NCBI RefSeq assembly: GCF_008831285.2
Contig: NC_045144.1
Coordinates: forward strand, 5,914,575 to 5,978,574
Length of the DNA stretch: 64,000 nt
DNA from: Nymphaea colorata
Lineage: Eukaryota > Streptophyta > Magnoliopsida > Nymphaeales > Nymphaeaceae
Direction: 5' to 3'
Shown here: one piece after another, positions 1 to 12,402 of the stretch
Layout of the letters: every line of letters starts with the position of its first letter
Position numbering within the stretch: position 1 is the stretch's first letter
Made by a program: the position numbers and the translations under genes
The notes under the pieces: model-generated
The model's database searches: none
What the model saw: only the letters and a program-made list of their open reading frames with translations
What the model was told of the DNA's origin: nothing

Positions 1-540
1 GCCTAAAAAGTTCTGTACATATTACAGTGCAGTCAATATAAAGTATAAGCAGTCAATTTGTAATTTTTTATACAAAAAATATAATCAAGAACCATATGAG
101 TATTACGACATTAGCTGAAATCCTGAAACATACATCAGACTTTTCACAAAACAAAAATCAGACTTCCCATGTCAAAAATTTTAGAAAGCTTTCCATTACC
201 AAATTAAATGTTTAATATCATAAATTGGCATGTCTTTTTCATAAGAAAACCGAAAATTATGAACGGGCTGTAATGAGTTACAAAGAGACTGCAAATAGAC
301 AAATAAACAGATTGTAATCACATGAGTTACAACTTACAAATAGAGTCACAGACCATATAATGAAACAGAATCTATACAAAACATTATTACATTAAAATTA
401 TCAGTCAATATAGATTATCGACAAATAAACAGACTAATCAAATGAGTTACAGAATCTATATAAACATTATTACATTAAGTCTATTATGTAATAAGAAAAA
501 CAGTATATTATATATAAACAGTCACAACCAAAAAACGTGC

Positions 541-597
541 ACCACAACAATCTCCAGCACCCATTTAATCTTTATTAAATAGTCCTTAAGAGCCCCA
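541..597 (+). repeat. Dispersed repeat block shared with 53425-53480
   Basis: The core TCTCCAGCACCCATTTAATC is present in both places with similar flanks (AATCTTTATTAAA here, AATCTTTGTTAAAA there, then AAGAGCCC). The AT-rich surroundings of both copies also share a CCTAGG-type motif nearby (CGCCTAGGC at about 687 here, GCCTAGGCG at about 52682 in the other copy). This looks like one uncharacterised dispersed element family. Confidence 0.6.
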
Positions 598-774
598 CTG
601 AGAGACTCTTGGACTCCTCTGAACTAGGTGCAGGTTGGACTAGCCGTGCCTAGTCCATAGTAGGTGTGCAGTCCATAGTAGGTGTGCGCCTAGGCACTAT
701 AGTCATAAAATATTGTTAATGGGTTTTAAAGGGCGAGGTTTTTCTCAAGCATTTTTCAGCAAAGCCTAAAACCT

Positions 775-1110
775 CTGGAAAAATCTCGGCAAACAGAGAT
801 ATGGGTATAGACACGGCAACTTAAGAGAATGTAGGTACAAGGCTACAGCAGGATGTATATAACTATATATGTATATGTATGCACAATAACACAAAAAAAA
901 TCAAAATGAAAGCAACTTAAATAAACAAGTGGTATAAACAAAACCATCGCATGTTAATGAACAATAACTTTAAAAACAAAATGAAAACTGAGTTAGAAAG
1001 AACTAAATTAAGTAAAATTAAGCAGTTTGGATCAACTTCGATCTACAAAGTACCCAAGTGTGTCCAAGTACTCATTTTGTGTACGGGTATTGGCGAACAG
1101 CTATGTAGTG
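775..1110 (-). repeat. Dispersed repeat, inverted copy of 5535-5900
   Basis: The reverse complement of this stretch aligns through its length with 5535-5900. Shared landmarks in order are a TACCCGT near one end, GAGTACTTG, the block TTTAAAGTTATTGTTCATTA, CACTTGTTTATTTAA, GTGTTATT.TGCATACATAT, and AAGTTGCC near the other end. No coding potential is seen. Class is unknown; it may be a non-autonomous DNA element. Confidence 0.65.
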
Positions 1111-1469
1111 ATAGACTGTGGAGCCTCATCCATACGTGATAGCCTTCCCTAATTTTTGTAAGGGCATTTATGTCATTTTTCTGCTTTGCGGATTTTGCCC
1201 TAATCTCATGTTTATGAGGGTGCCGTTTTAGCTTGTACTTTGTGTTCTTCTGTGATAGTGAAAAACTGCTTTGTGTGACAGCCCGTAGACGTAGGACAAC
1301 ATTGTTTTCGAACCACATAAATCTTTGTGTGTTCTTCCTTTTTCTTTTTTTCTGTTTTCTTGTTCCCTTGGTGCATTAAGAGAGTGTGAGAGAGACATGT
1401 TCCTAACACGTGGACCTTACTGAAGTACCCATGTCACTTAGCTCAACAACATAGCTTGGGACTATGCAG

Positions 1470-1619
1470 AAAAAATGATTTGTTGAAGTCACTTCAGTTA
1501 CCAAAATAGGGCAAATCAAGGCTCATAGCCCTCCTCATGTGTCCAAAAAATGATTTGTTGAAGTCACTTCAATTACCAAAATAGGACAAATCAAGGGTCA
1601 TGGCCCTCCTCATGTGTCC
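1470..1619 (+). repeat. 75-bp tandem duplication
   Basis: Two adjacent 75-bp units (1470-1544 and 1545-1619) begin with AAAAAATGATTTGTTGAAG and end with CCTCCTCATGTGTCC. They differ at only about four positions, so the duplication is recent. Confidence 0.9.
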
Positions 1620-2443
1620 AAGGCCCTCGCTAACGTCCATCATAATCCAGTGCAAGCCTGTGTCTAAAACTGGATAATTCCAGTGTGCATCTGTGCTGCT
1701 TGTTATCTGAGTTCTTCCAACAAGTGTTCATAATCAGATAGTCTACCGTAGCCTGAACCTGACGACGAATGACAAAAGCTGAAAAGATAGTGGAAGTGAT
1801 GCCAGCCCATTGAATGATGGCCGATGACCAATAAAGGACTACTTAGGCAAGCTGTCAAAGACTAATCGGAATCTTTCAACGTTTAAGAAGGTTACATATC
1901 ATACTGGGGGAAAATAAGGAAAAGAAAAATTTTCACAAACTTATTTTTTAATGTTTCCAAATAATTCCCCAAAACCATTAAAATTGGTCAAAGAAAAGAA
2001 TAACTGTACATCATGATGTATATTATTACCAAGGACCAACTATACATTGTGAACAATAATAGTAAAACTATGTTATCAAGTACCACGAATAGTCGAATAT
2101 CTGAACTGTAGGAGACATTTGATCCTATTCGTCTAACAAAAACTTCTGCAGAAGAACCCTACGAGGCATATAGAATTCACCAAAAAATCAAACAGCGCAA
2201 AAAAATAAACCACAGGAAAAGCCCCAAAAAGGTTCCCCGCCCAACTGGAGCATGGATCAAGGAAAAAGATCCCATGATCGTAATAATAATGCAAGGTAAC
2301 GATTCTGTAAATTCTAATGGATAGTCTTCTTTTCCCAGTGAAGTACGCTTCTAATGGACTGGCATAAAAAGAATACTGGTAGGCCTTCGCATTAATTTCC
2401 TTTCTTCTAAGAAAATATCGTATAAAGCTGCACAAGTTAGTAC

Positions 2444-4096
2444 CTTCTGTTTTCTGCCTTTGGAAGAAACCTTTTGCATGACATTTGCTTCATTTTGCAC
2501 AAACCGTTTCCTTTCGGGTGGATGTTTTTTGGAACTTTTCTTTCTCCGGTCATCGTAAATGGCATCCGTATCTCTGACTGGATCGGAGGGTATGTCTCGC
2601 GAATTGGGCATAGAATCATCATTATCACCATTGTCATACTCCGAAGTTTCCTCCCCCTCAAGCCCATTTGTGTATGTTGTTTGAGTATCTGCAGTTCCGT
2701 TGGCATTACTGACATTTTCGGACTTTTGAACATATTCAACGTCTTTCTTGGAAACCAGAGAAGTTTGAAGATTCAAATAATCGGATTCCTGATCTCCAGC
2801 ATATGATGCATCGACCTCATGTGAAGACATATTTCGTCTAGCTCTCTGCTCCTTCACCATAGCCTCCAAGATGCTCATCTCGTCCTCATCAGTGCTCTCA
2901 GTACCATCCTTTTCCCCATGACCTTCAACGTCTGATGTTACGCTTCTCGATTCATCACTTGCTTCACGGTCAAGGCCTCCGACGTTTTTGCCACTCACAT
3001 TCCCATCATCTCTCTTTTCCTCATGAATGTTTATTGCGTCCTCGAACTCTTCACATAGCCCATCCTCAATTCCTTCATCCACAACAGCATCAGATGGCTC
3101 CCCAATCTCTGCAACTTTCATTCGGTGCTTCTTTGACTGCTCGTGGTTCTTCCACTGCTTATCTGATTTGAACTTCTTGCTGCAAACTATACAGTAGAAC
3201 TCCTTAACCTCTTTCCTCGGTTGATCAAAGGCGTCATCAACCTCCTCCATCTCCTCAGCGACCTTCGCCCATTCCGGCTCTTCGTACAACATCGCCTTCT
3301 CCCTTTTCGCCTTCTCCATTTCCTTCTTACGCAAAATCTCTGCCTCCGTTTTCTTCCGCTGCTCCAAATCCTTCTGCAACTTCCGCTCGATCACCCTTTT
3401 GTCCCGCTTCTTAACAAATTCCGCCAACCCTCGAATCATCTCGTTGTACTCCCTCCTCGCCTTCCTCCTCAACTTGTTGTTCTCATCCTCTGCCATCCGC
3501 CTGAGCTTCCGGTTTGGTGCTGCCGATGGACGGTACTCATCGACCCAGGAGAAATCCAGAACCGTAGAGAAACCCAACCAATAATCATAGAAGGCCGAGA
3601 CCTGGAAGTAATCGCTCTCCAAATTCCCCATGGATGGCGCCTCCCTAACCAAAACCTTATTCCCGGCTTCCTGAGCCTCCTTCGCGAAGGCCACCTCGCT
3701 GGAATAAACCCTACCGAAAACATCCCCGTACACCTTGAAGAACCCCTTTCCGGTGTCACTGAAGCCGGAGAAGGCCGAATTGGAGAAGTAGGGCCACAGG
3801 TTCGGGACATCGACGGCCGACGAGGAAGCACTGTAGGTGCAAGGGGTCTGAGGGGAGAGGATCTGAAGGCGGTGCGAGTCGTACCAAGAGCGCTCCCGGG
3901 GATCGGAGAGGACATCGTAGGCGTGGCGGAGCTCCTGGAAGGCGGCGGTGGCGGATGACTCGTCGGAGGAATGGCGGAGCTTGTCCGGGTGGAGCTGGAG
4001 GGCAAGACGCTTATAGGCGGCCCTTATCTCCTCCTGGTTGCACGTTCGTGGGAGACCAAGCACCTCGTAGAGACAGCGCTTGGGGGCCGGATCCAT
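2444..4096 (-). CDS. JJJ1: J-domain zinc-finger protein, JJJ1 homolog (first exon, 551 codons)
   Basis: This is a cytosolic Hsp70 co-chaperone of the JJJ1/ZUO1-like group; yeast Jjj1 works with Hsp70 in late 60S ribosomal subunit maturation. The start ATG is at 4096. An N-terminal J domain covers residues about 8-73 with the HPD triad at 36-38. A conserved DYWLGFSTVLDFSWVDEYR block lies near 171-189, followed by a charged Lys/Arg/Glu-rich helical region (about 195-285). A single C2H2 finger (C302, C305, H318, H324; C-x2-C-x12-H-x5-H, the U1/JAZ type) comes next, then an acidic low-complexity tail. The open frame continues to 2351, but GAAG|GTACTA at 2444/2443 is a good splice donor and the sequence after it (VLTCAALYD) is unlike the family, so I end the exon at 2444. 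Homologs usually carry a second C-terminal C2H2 finger; it was not found down to position 1. Internal J-protein identity is certain; the gene's 3' end is not. Confidence 0.92.
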
Positions 4097-5534
4097 CCCT
4101 CCGCCGCCTCCTCTACCTCCTCCTCTTCTTCTTCTTCTCCTCCTCCTCCTCCTCTTACTTTATATGGCACCGACGTCAACCGAAAGCAAACGGCGAAGGA
4201 TGTTGTCATCAGATTAATACTCCATATAATTTTTAACAGCAAATGTTATTAACAAAATTTTCAGAATACACTTACTGCGATAGAAAATATGCACAATTTT
4301 TAAATATTGTTAAAAGTAGACATAATTTAGTTTCTCAATTAATTAAAAGGATAATTCATGCTATTTTTGTTAAAATAATTATAAATCAGTTAAAAAATTA
4401 CATTTTATGTTATAAAAATGACATGATTGATTGAGTTTGTTTACAAAATTAGGTTCCCTTGGTTTTGAATTTAATATACCACAAAGAATTTACATAACCA
4501 TTTTAAATGTAATAATAAATAATTAGTGGATAATTATATATCATATATAATTCAAGAGGCTAGGCAAACAAATGAACGTGAAATATGGTTTCATGGAAGG
4601 AATTTTAGTCGTTTTATTAAATTTAAGGTTAACTTAGGTTTGTAGTAAATAAGAGGTAACTGATCAAGAACAATTTCATTAGTAATATAAAATTACGTGT
4701 ATTTTTATCAATATAAAAAAGTTAGACATATTTTTTGTCATCTCCAATTCTTTTTAATTGTTATTTAAAAAAAGTATTATTAGCATATTTTTTTTAATTA
4801 CTATTACAGAATATACCATATTCTAAAATGTCGTTATTATGAATTTGTTTGTTCATTTCTTTTTCCCCCTTTCTAATTACACGGTATTTTATAAAAACCA
4901 TAAAGTGGAAGAGTTCTAGTTTTAACTTCATATAACATTAAAATTAACATTATTTATATTAGTTTCTGTTGTTTGTTATTGGCTCGAGGATGTCAAGTCA
5001 ACTGAGCCACTCGAATTGTTACAGCCAAAACTTCACCCTAACTAAGAATAGGTTGCTACAAAACATATATTAAGGTGATCATTTTTCGAATTTCAATAGC
5101 GTTTTTGTAACAAGCAAAAACCAAGAAACTCACGTAGCAGCAACATTTTGATAATAGGAAAATCCACATTTTTCATGTTTTACATCAAGATAGCTTTTGT
5201 AATACATGAGAATGTTTATATTTATTTAAAATAATTTTTTACTAAAAAATCAAAGGATCTGGTTTTTGTCCACAGTCTAACGGTTTGGTTTCTACTAATA
5301 CATAAATATACCAGTAAAAGAATGACTCACTCAAAAAAAAAAAAAAAAAAGGAAGGTGTAAACGAAATTTAGATGACCAAAGGAAGATACTCAGGGAAGC
5401 ATTTTCTGCTGCATCTGATAGAGTAGGCTATTATAATCTTTACCCAACTAGGAATAACAATAAACTGGTTTCACACAAATCTATTCACCTTGACACCCAG
5501 ACTGGGTAGGCTACCTTACCAACTTTAGCAACTC

Positions 5535-5900
5535 ACGAGTCAAATAAGGTCCACATACCCGTGTCGTTATACTCATACTACCGAAAGTGAGTACTTGAAC
5601 ATACTTTGATACTTTTTAAATTCTAAATTGATTCAAACCGCTAAATTTACGTTATTTATTTTTTTCCAACTTAATTTTAATTATATTTTTAAAGTTATTG
5701 TTCATTAACATGTAATATTTTTATTTAAAGTCACTTGTTTATTTAAATGTTGCTTCCATTTCAACTTTTCGTGTTATTTTGCATACATATATATTGCTGT
5801 ACTCTCATACTCATATTACATACTCATATTTTGTAAAGTTGCCATATCCATACCTGTAGGTCCATACTGGTACCTCCAACCATATCTGTCTCCATGTGAG
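5535..5900 (+). repeat. Dispersed repeat, inverted copy of 775-1110
   Basis: It aligns to the reverse complement of 775-1110, sharing GAGTACTTG, TTTTTAAAGTTATTGTTCAT, CACTTGTTTATTTAA and AAGTTGCC in the same order. The ends are only approximate. No target-site duplication was identified. Confidence 0.65.
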
Positions 5901-5939
5901 TTAGGCAACAAAAGTCTAACTCTGTTTTATGTTCTCCAC

Positions 5940-5940
<1 letters not shown>

Positions 5941-5969
<29 letters not shown>
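5941..5969 (+). repeat. (AG)n microsatellite
   Basis: About fourteen AG units run without interruption. Confidence 0.95.
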
Positions 5970-5973
<4 letters not shown>

Positions 5974-8285
5974 ACAGGTGTTGCTTAGGATGGCCAAGAG
6001 AAGGACACACCTATAAGCCAGAAAAGCGGTACAATTGCTTCATGAGATAACGCAGACAAGCCATCAACACGGTGTGAAAAAGGATAAAAAGGAGCTTCCT
6101 TTTAATGAGGAAACTATAAAAAGAAAAACAGCAAAAAATGATTAGAAAGGGAATCCAACTTTTTCCTTTGAATGATTATCTGAGAGACTATTTTAGCAAT
6201 GATGACAACCATTTCTGAGGAAAAATAGGAATCCCTCTTGAGGAACAGAGTAAGCTGGAGAAATCTTCAGAGTGTTTAGACAAGATTTATATACTTGCTC
6301 AGGCAATGTTTGCATCCTTCAAGGATTTACACACAATAATGCCTGCTGATGTCCGCATTGGGTACCCTCCAAGGACAGCTTCGCAAGAACTTGTGGTCTT
6401 AAGGTGAGGTTGCACGTATTCCCATATTTTCTTTTTCTGCACCTGTTGGAGATAACAGCATTAATGTCACCAAGCAGAAACATATCAATAAGTGTTATGC
6501 AGACAGGCACTTAGGATGCCCAATCTTTTGAAATAGTTAGATTTCTCCTATTTAATTTGAAATTCATACACATTTAGCTTGCTTAGGAAGGACATCTTTC
6601 AATGTACAACCCAGTGGGGCAGAGCCAGAGGACAGTTGCTAACCATGAGTTATAAATGAGTTACAAATTATCTTATTTAAAAAGAGACTCTTACGGAAGA
6701 ATTCCTATTTAAGTTACTTTGGCTGACAAATAATTTTCTTAAGTGGACCTTCTTTGTCTTTTCCTTTATCTTTTGAGAAAAATAAAGTCGAACATCACAA
6801 AGAAATGCCTATATATGTCAATATACATTTCCTTAGAGAACATTAGCATTAAATGCATTACTTTTATTTAGAGAAGATTAGCATTTAATGCATATGATAT
6901 GACATTTTCAGTCTAGATCTACCTTTTTTACATTTAAAATTCAAGTTAACTGTCAATTTTTTGGCATAGTTAAATGAGCTTTACTAATTTAAACGACAGT
7001 CGGACTTAAGGTGCTCATTCTACATTTTATCATTGCGGAAGATACAAAACCTATCAATAAGTTTTAAAAACTTATACTTTAGTATGTTATTCAGTTATGT
7101 TTAATAGTTGGAGCAAGGGAGAAACTACAGCTCTTACTTTGCCATTACTAAAACTACAAAATTATTGTTAGTTTGAAAAATGAAAATTTATTTTTTATAA
7201 ATCTTACTTAAAAAATCTTCACAAAGTTAAATTCCACGACATTTTGAACTTGTTACAAGAGAATTTCGAAAATATATTGACAACTTACATTTTAGAAAAA
7301 CAAAGGAAAATTAAAATACAAAAAAAAATTAAGATTACAGAAACATACATAAAAGAATTTCAAAACTGCACTCAGTTTGTGAAAACATGACATTTATAAA
7401 TACCATTTGCACATACATCAAAAAGGTTTCTATTTTGCCTGTTAATAACTCAAAAATTTATATTTTTCTATTAAATTGACAGCCTTGCAAATCAATTGAA
7501 AGTTCGTGCCTATTAATTAAATTTCTGGCTCTGCTATTGGAACAACCCAGCAGCGTAAAGATCAATCAAGAATGTAGTTGCTACACGACCAACGCGACCT
7601 TATCACCATTAGCTAAACAAAAATATAACCTAATCCATCATTGGGCTAGACAAACAAACAAAAAAAAGCTTGTATTATGCATTCAAAATCGACTGGCAGT
7701 AAAGACCTGAAAGTACATACTTGTGCATGCAATCATGCATTCACATCTACATACGTATGCAAGTGCATGCACGTGTCTGTTTGTGTGGTCAGAGAGAAGT
7801 AGAGAAAGGGAAAGAGATAAATTATCTGACAACATTACCAACCCTTCCCAACAAAGAGTTATGAAGCAACAGAAACATAGTTTAACATCACAGGGTGGAC
7901 ATGGTAACATGAACAAGACCACAAATAGTAGGATGCAACCATTTAACAAGTGAGGCTACACCAGAAAGAATACGAGGGGGCCACCTATTAATATTAACTT
8001 TAAGTTTATCCCCTCTGTAGACTGCATTTTCTTTTGCAACCACAAGCCATCAAGTGGAGAAAAGCCACATTCTCCATAACATGGAGCCCCCTTTTGAAGA
8101 CTGGCAAAAAAAAGGTCCCTTTTATGAGGTCCCTAGCAACTGAGTTTTTTCTCAAAATTACTTCCGGCAAATTCCTTGCTGTGCAATATAATTCTTGCAT
8201 GATGGAGCAGAGAGAGTAGACAAACCCAATGCACCAATGTTTCCCACCTCTGCTGAGACATGAGAGAAAAATTTGTAGTACCCAG

Positions 8286-8980
8286 TTATTGTGAGAAGAC
8301 AATCATTCGCTTAACGGATTCCACAATGTTAATAGAGGCGGCAGAAGATTTATGATGACTCTGAGACACCATTTTATGAAAGAACTTAGTATTGCTATCT
8401 GCATACTTTAGCCAAGTAATCCTAGAACGTATCTTCCACCTATTTCCTAGGCTCTCCATTCATCTTACGTTGAATCCAATGGCAGGCCATTTTGCAGTAG
8501 CAAGCACCATCTCGAAAGAAGCGAAGAGCTCACTGAATTCCTTCTCATTTAACGACCACTGTTCCTAGTCTTAGTAAACTGGGATCCCTAGATGATGGAC
8601 AATTCCCTATGGTTGAATAGGAATCTAACTGCTAAATGAGATGCAATATCTGGGAATACATCCAAGATGTCAGAAGAGATGAGAGCCCTACACAATAGGT
8701 GAAGACATAGACCTGTTCTTTTGCTAGACCATGAAATTTTTTCTCTAGAATTAGGTAGAGGATATAGTCCACAACCTTGGATGAACATTTTGAAACCACA
8801 AATCATGATATTTGGGGCCACATAGACGTTTGAATTGTGAACTGATAGCAAGCAATTGAAATCGTTGGCAGTAATATGCCTAGGCCCTAGAGCCATATGA
8901 AAGCAGTGGAACCATGAAGGGGTGCTGGTCCCCATAAGCCATATGAGAAACGCAATTTCCCCATGCAAAAAAGAAGCTAA
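8286..8980 (-). mobile_element. Decayed LINE (non-LTR retrotransposon) ORF2 relic
   Basis: The minus strand from about 8457 to 8286 reads RSRITWLKYADSNTKFFHKM followed by VSQSHHK. This is the typical stretch that precedes the reverse-transcriptase domain in plant L1-like ORF2 proteins (R-x-W-L-K-x-x-D-x-N-T-K-F-F-H). Upstream on the same strand, to about 8980, are broken open frames in the position expected for the endonuclease-to-RT linker (for example EFSELFASFEMVLATAKWP at about 8540-8480), with several stops and frame changes. Extent beyond the core is inferred. It is a dead fragment with no intact RT domain found. Confidence 0.6.
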
Positions 8981-11080
8981 GAATTAAAGGAGAGCATGGG
9001 GAATGAGACATCATCAAGTATGAAAGGCTCTTCGACATACATGAAAACACCTCGGGCACATGCACCAGCTCGCCGTTCTTAATGTAATCATGATTTGGCT
9101 CGTTAAGACAAATTGACATGAAGGGTTCTGCCTCCCATAGAAACTTCAGCCAGGAGGTAGAGGAGTAGCTCCACATCGAGGCTAGACCCATTGGCAGCCA
9201 TAGCTTGTAGAAGCCACAATGAGGGATAAAAGTGTGATGTTCTTAGGTGATGGAGTCCCAATATTCGATGAATTTTATAACTACAACAGGATCCTTTTTG
9301 TCATAATAATAACAATTATTTGTGATGCTACTAAAATGACCAAAACTACTAAACTGACCAAAACAACATAGTAAAAACCACACTGAAGCATTCCACCCTC
9401 ACTTTGAGATTCAAAGTTGCACACCTAGCAGGCTAGCACACTACCAATTAATCTTTCTAGCCTGGTGAACTGCTACTCTGGCACTAAATACTGCCCATGA
9501 GGATTGCCAGCTAGGCCAACCGACTTCCCAGCCTCTTGAATAAGAATAGGAAAATGGAGAGGAGAGCAAAGCTACAACACCATTGTAAGAGAGGGTCTCT
9601 GTCTTGATTGATTTGATGAACACTCACACACGGATCATCCTTGTGAGATAACTAGACAAGAAAATGAAGAAATTTACTAATAACCGAGAAGGAACCTCAA
9701 CCAGAGAGCTCCAACGTCAAGAGAGCCTCCATAAATACCTCTTGGTTTTATTTCTCATTTAACAGGCTACCAAAAACTTATTGCTCCCCGTATCTCTTCG
9801 GATACAACAAGCCAAACAATGCTTAGACAGCTGCCAATGACCATTCTTCATTGAGTAGACACAACCCTCAGACAGCCAAATGATGAGAAAGAAAGGGAGA
9901 GCTTCTTTCCAAAAAGGGAAAGTGTACCCAAGCCAGACTATTGATTATCAAAACCTGGTTCACGAGAAGATCAGAGCTAGCTGGACTAGGACGTTAGCAT
10001 GAGCCAGGATTGAGTGACATTGTTAGACACCTCGCAGAAGACTACAAGGGGGTTCCAGGTTCCTGCCTACTGAAGAGAATTATATATATATATATAGCGA
10101 GAGAGAGAGTTTGTGTGTGTGCTCCAATGATATAGGCGGGGCCCTAGTGGCAGAGAGGTGCAACAGTAGCAGTACTGTAAAAGGGATTGCAACATCAGGA
10201 CTTCTTGGGATGTCTCCTATCCTAGTACTACTCTCTCTAAGCACTCTTGATTTCAGAGCTTTGATGGGATACAATGTATAAAGTGAGAGTGTGAGAGAGA
10301 GAGAGACGCAAAAAATGAACATATATACATGTGTATTAGCTGACGTTGTTTGAATACATTACCTGCCCTTTTCCTAGCCAAAGGCCCATATTGTCCTTAT
10401 ACACATTAGAGAAAATATAAAACCGCAAATTAATTCCCCCAATTTAGGAATCTCAGAACTTTATTTCAATATAGGCACCATCATATCTCCACATTTCACC
10501 AGCTAAATTTCTCAGCTGGTATAGGAGATTTATGGTCATCAAAATGAATCACACAGCTAAACTGTCACTCTTTCTTCTTGAGAGGAATGCCATTGTCTGA
10601 AACAAGATGACCAAGGATCCCAAAATGACATATGCTGTTGCACAAGCAGTGGGCACCATAAATAAGGGCAAGACTTGCCAAAAGGGACTCCTATTTCAAA
10701 ATCCAAACTTCAATCATATATTGCATATAATAGCTTTTTCCTAGACAACCATGGAAAAAGAAATTTGTTTCACAGACATGGTCCATCTTCCTAGCAAAAG
10801 CTTGAAATCCTTCCATGGAGAATTACCCTTTTCCACTTCCAAATGAAAACAAACAAACTGCGTCAATTTCACTGGCATTTTAGAATTGCAGTATCATCTG
10901 TTCATTCACATTCACTGGTGGTAGGGCAAACCTTCATGAAAATACTTGAATTACTAAGATTAAGAATGCTAAAAAGATAAGAAAACTATGTGGTATGTAT
11001 GCACCTTTGCAATTTATACAGTCATGCCTTAGCAACAAATAAAAGTATCTATTGGAAAAATACCAAATGCATAACGCATA
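8981..11080. other. Intergenic or 3' gene region, no exon recognised
   Basis: The missing 3' exon of the tRNA-binding-protein gene (11082-12402, minus) should lie here. I searched the minus strand by eye for its conserved C-terminal tail and did not find it. A short (TA)n/(GA)n tract lies at 10081-10108 and another (GA)n at about 10290-10304. Confidence 0.5.
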
Positions 11081-11081
11081 C

Positions 11082-12402
11082 CTGATTTGGTGTGGCAGCT
11101 TCTTGTTGTTCATGTTTGTCTTCTTCTAAGCCAAACCATATTCTTTCTCCAAGGGCAGAACCTTCTGGTGGTAAAAGAAGCTCGACATGCTCATGTTGTG
11201 CATCTGAAGCAGCCAAAAGCATTCCATTTGACTTAATGCCACGCATATTCCGTGGCTTAAGATTAGCAAGGACAACAACATTCCTATCCTGCAAATATGA
11301 ATTACAGTAATAAATATCCATGGAGTCTGTGCATTGTATAAGTTCTTTAGCAAATTCAACAGGTGCTACTGCTGGAACTCAACTGAACAAATCACGCAAA
11401 AAAATTATTAGATCTTGATCAGCAACTAAGGAAACGATATTTGCCAACTCTTTCTTGAATATCTATACCATCACAACATCCACAAACAGGTAATCAGGTT
11501 TTATTTTCATTCTTCTTCAGCACCTGCACTAGGAAGCATTTGGTGCCCCAAAGACCATCACAACATTTCTCTTTCATTACCATGTGATAGGTTGAACATT
11601 GGAAGCAACAAAAAATAACCATCTCTTCCACATTGATTATTTGAATACTTCGAGCATGCTTTGGGATCACTTAAAACTTCCATTCCTATATTTGTTTGTA
11701 TGCCCTTCCTACTAAGTGTTAGTAATACAAATATACAATCGTTATATTATTAGAAGTATTCACGCAATGAATTCGTATTCATCTTCGTAGTATCACTCCA
11801 ATTATGTTAACATCAGAAAAGATCTCAAACATTTCCTTTCATTGTTTGGCAATTGCAAGAGGCCAATTGATGTCTCTTCTTTTCAACGGAAAAAGTATTC
11901 GGACGAAGAAAGAAGAGAAACCGACCTGAAGCTCCTCCAATGGGACGAAGCCAACAAGACCACTACAGATAGTCCGGGGTTCGGGCTCACCCACATCCAC
12001 CTCCTCCACGTAAAGAGAGTCGGCCTCCGGATGTCTCCAGGCTTTTATTATTCGTCCGACTCTGATATCTAGTGCATTGGCATTATCTCGTAGGGGATCC
12101 ACATTTGTGGACGGTGCTGGCTCATCGGGAATGGATGGAGACGTTGAAGGTGTCGGGTTTACTACAGTGCTGCTGCTGCTGTTGTGGGACACATCTGCTG
12201 AGGAACAGAAGATTCTTGAACGAAGGGGCAAAATGCTACTGTTGATGCTTCCAATTTTGATGGCCTTGAGGGAAAATGCAGCATTCTTTAACTGAAGGAT
12301 AGGAAAGACCAACTCAGGTCTTGTATGAAAACGTTGAGCGGCAGAGGAACAAGGCATGGCCGCGTGGAGAGCCATCCTTGTGAATCCGATGGCGGCCGCC
12401 AT
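11082..12402 (-). CDS. Organelle-targeted EMAPII/AIMP1-type tRNA-binding protein (two exons seen, 3' end not found)
   Basis: Exons are 11926-12402 and 11082-11288, joined in phase 0 (donor CTTCAG|GTCGG, acceptor TTTGCAG|GATAGG); a further donor CAAATCAG|GTATGCG follows exon 2. The start is the ATG at 12402, in a good context (AAGGATGG); the frame continues upstream only through a GTG. Residues 1-70 are rich in Ala, Arg and Ser with few acids, like a plastid or mitochondrial transit peptide. From about residue 109 the sequence is a tRNA-binding OB fold of the EMAPII/ARC1/AIMP1 family: [20 protein letters not shown], then [37 protein letters not shown] and a [13 protein letters not shown] tail. 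The family binds the tRNA elbow and helps synthetases retain tRNA. In total 228 codons are seen. The C-terminal part normally following EEATPNQ is missing, so the gene either has a distant exon or is truncated. Confidence 0.87.

Larger units (their letters stand above)
1..2350. other. AT-rich repeat region without a recognised gene
   Basis: No conserved protein is seen on either strand. The block 541-597 closely matches 53425-53480, 775-1110 is an inverted copy of a repeat at 5535-5900, and 1470-1619 is a tandem duplication. The last exon of the minus-strand J-protein gene would be expected here or beyond the left edge, but I found no zinc-finger-like coding sequence on the minus strand. Confidence 0.6.
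4097..8280. other. Intergenic AT-rich region, no gene seen
   Basis: The sequence just upstream of the J-protein start (about 4100-4160) is a (CCT/CTT)n-rich leader read on the plus strand, i.e. GAGGA-rich in the 5' UTR. Beyond it lie AT-rich sequence, a dispersed repeat at 5535-5900 and a (GA)n tract at 5941-5969. No protein family was recognised on either strand. Confidence 0.55.

Noticed and set aside
3221-3958. 245-codon plus-strand open frame opposite JJJ1
   Set aside because: It is antisense to the conserved J-protein coding sequence and has no recognisable domain; a shadow of the real gene.
3469-4005. 178-codon minus-strand frame rich in Pro and Ser
   Set aside because: It overlaps the J domain in another frame of the same strand and is explained by codon bias of the real gene.
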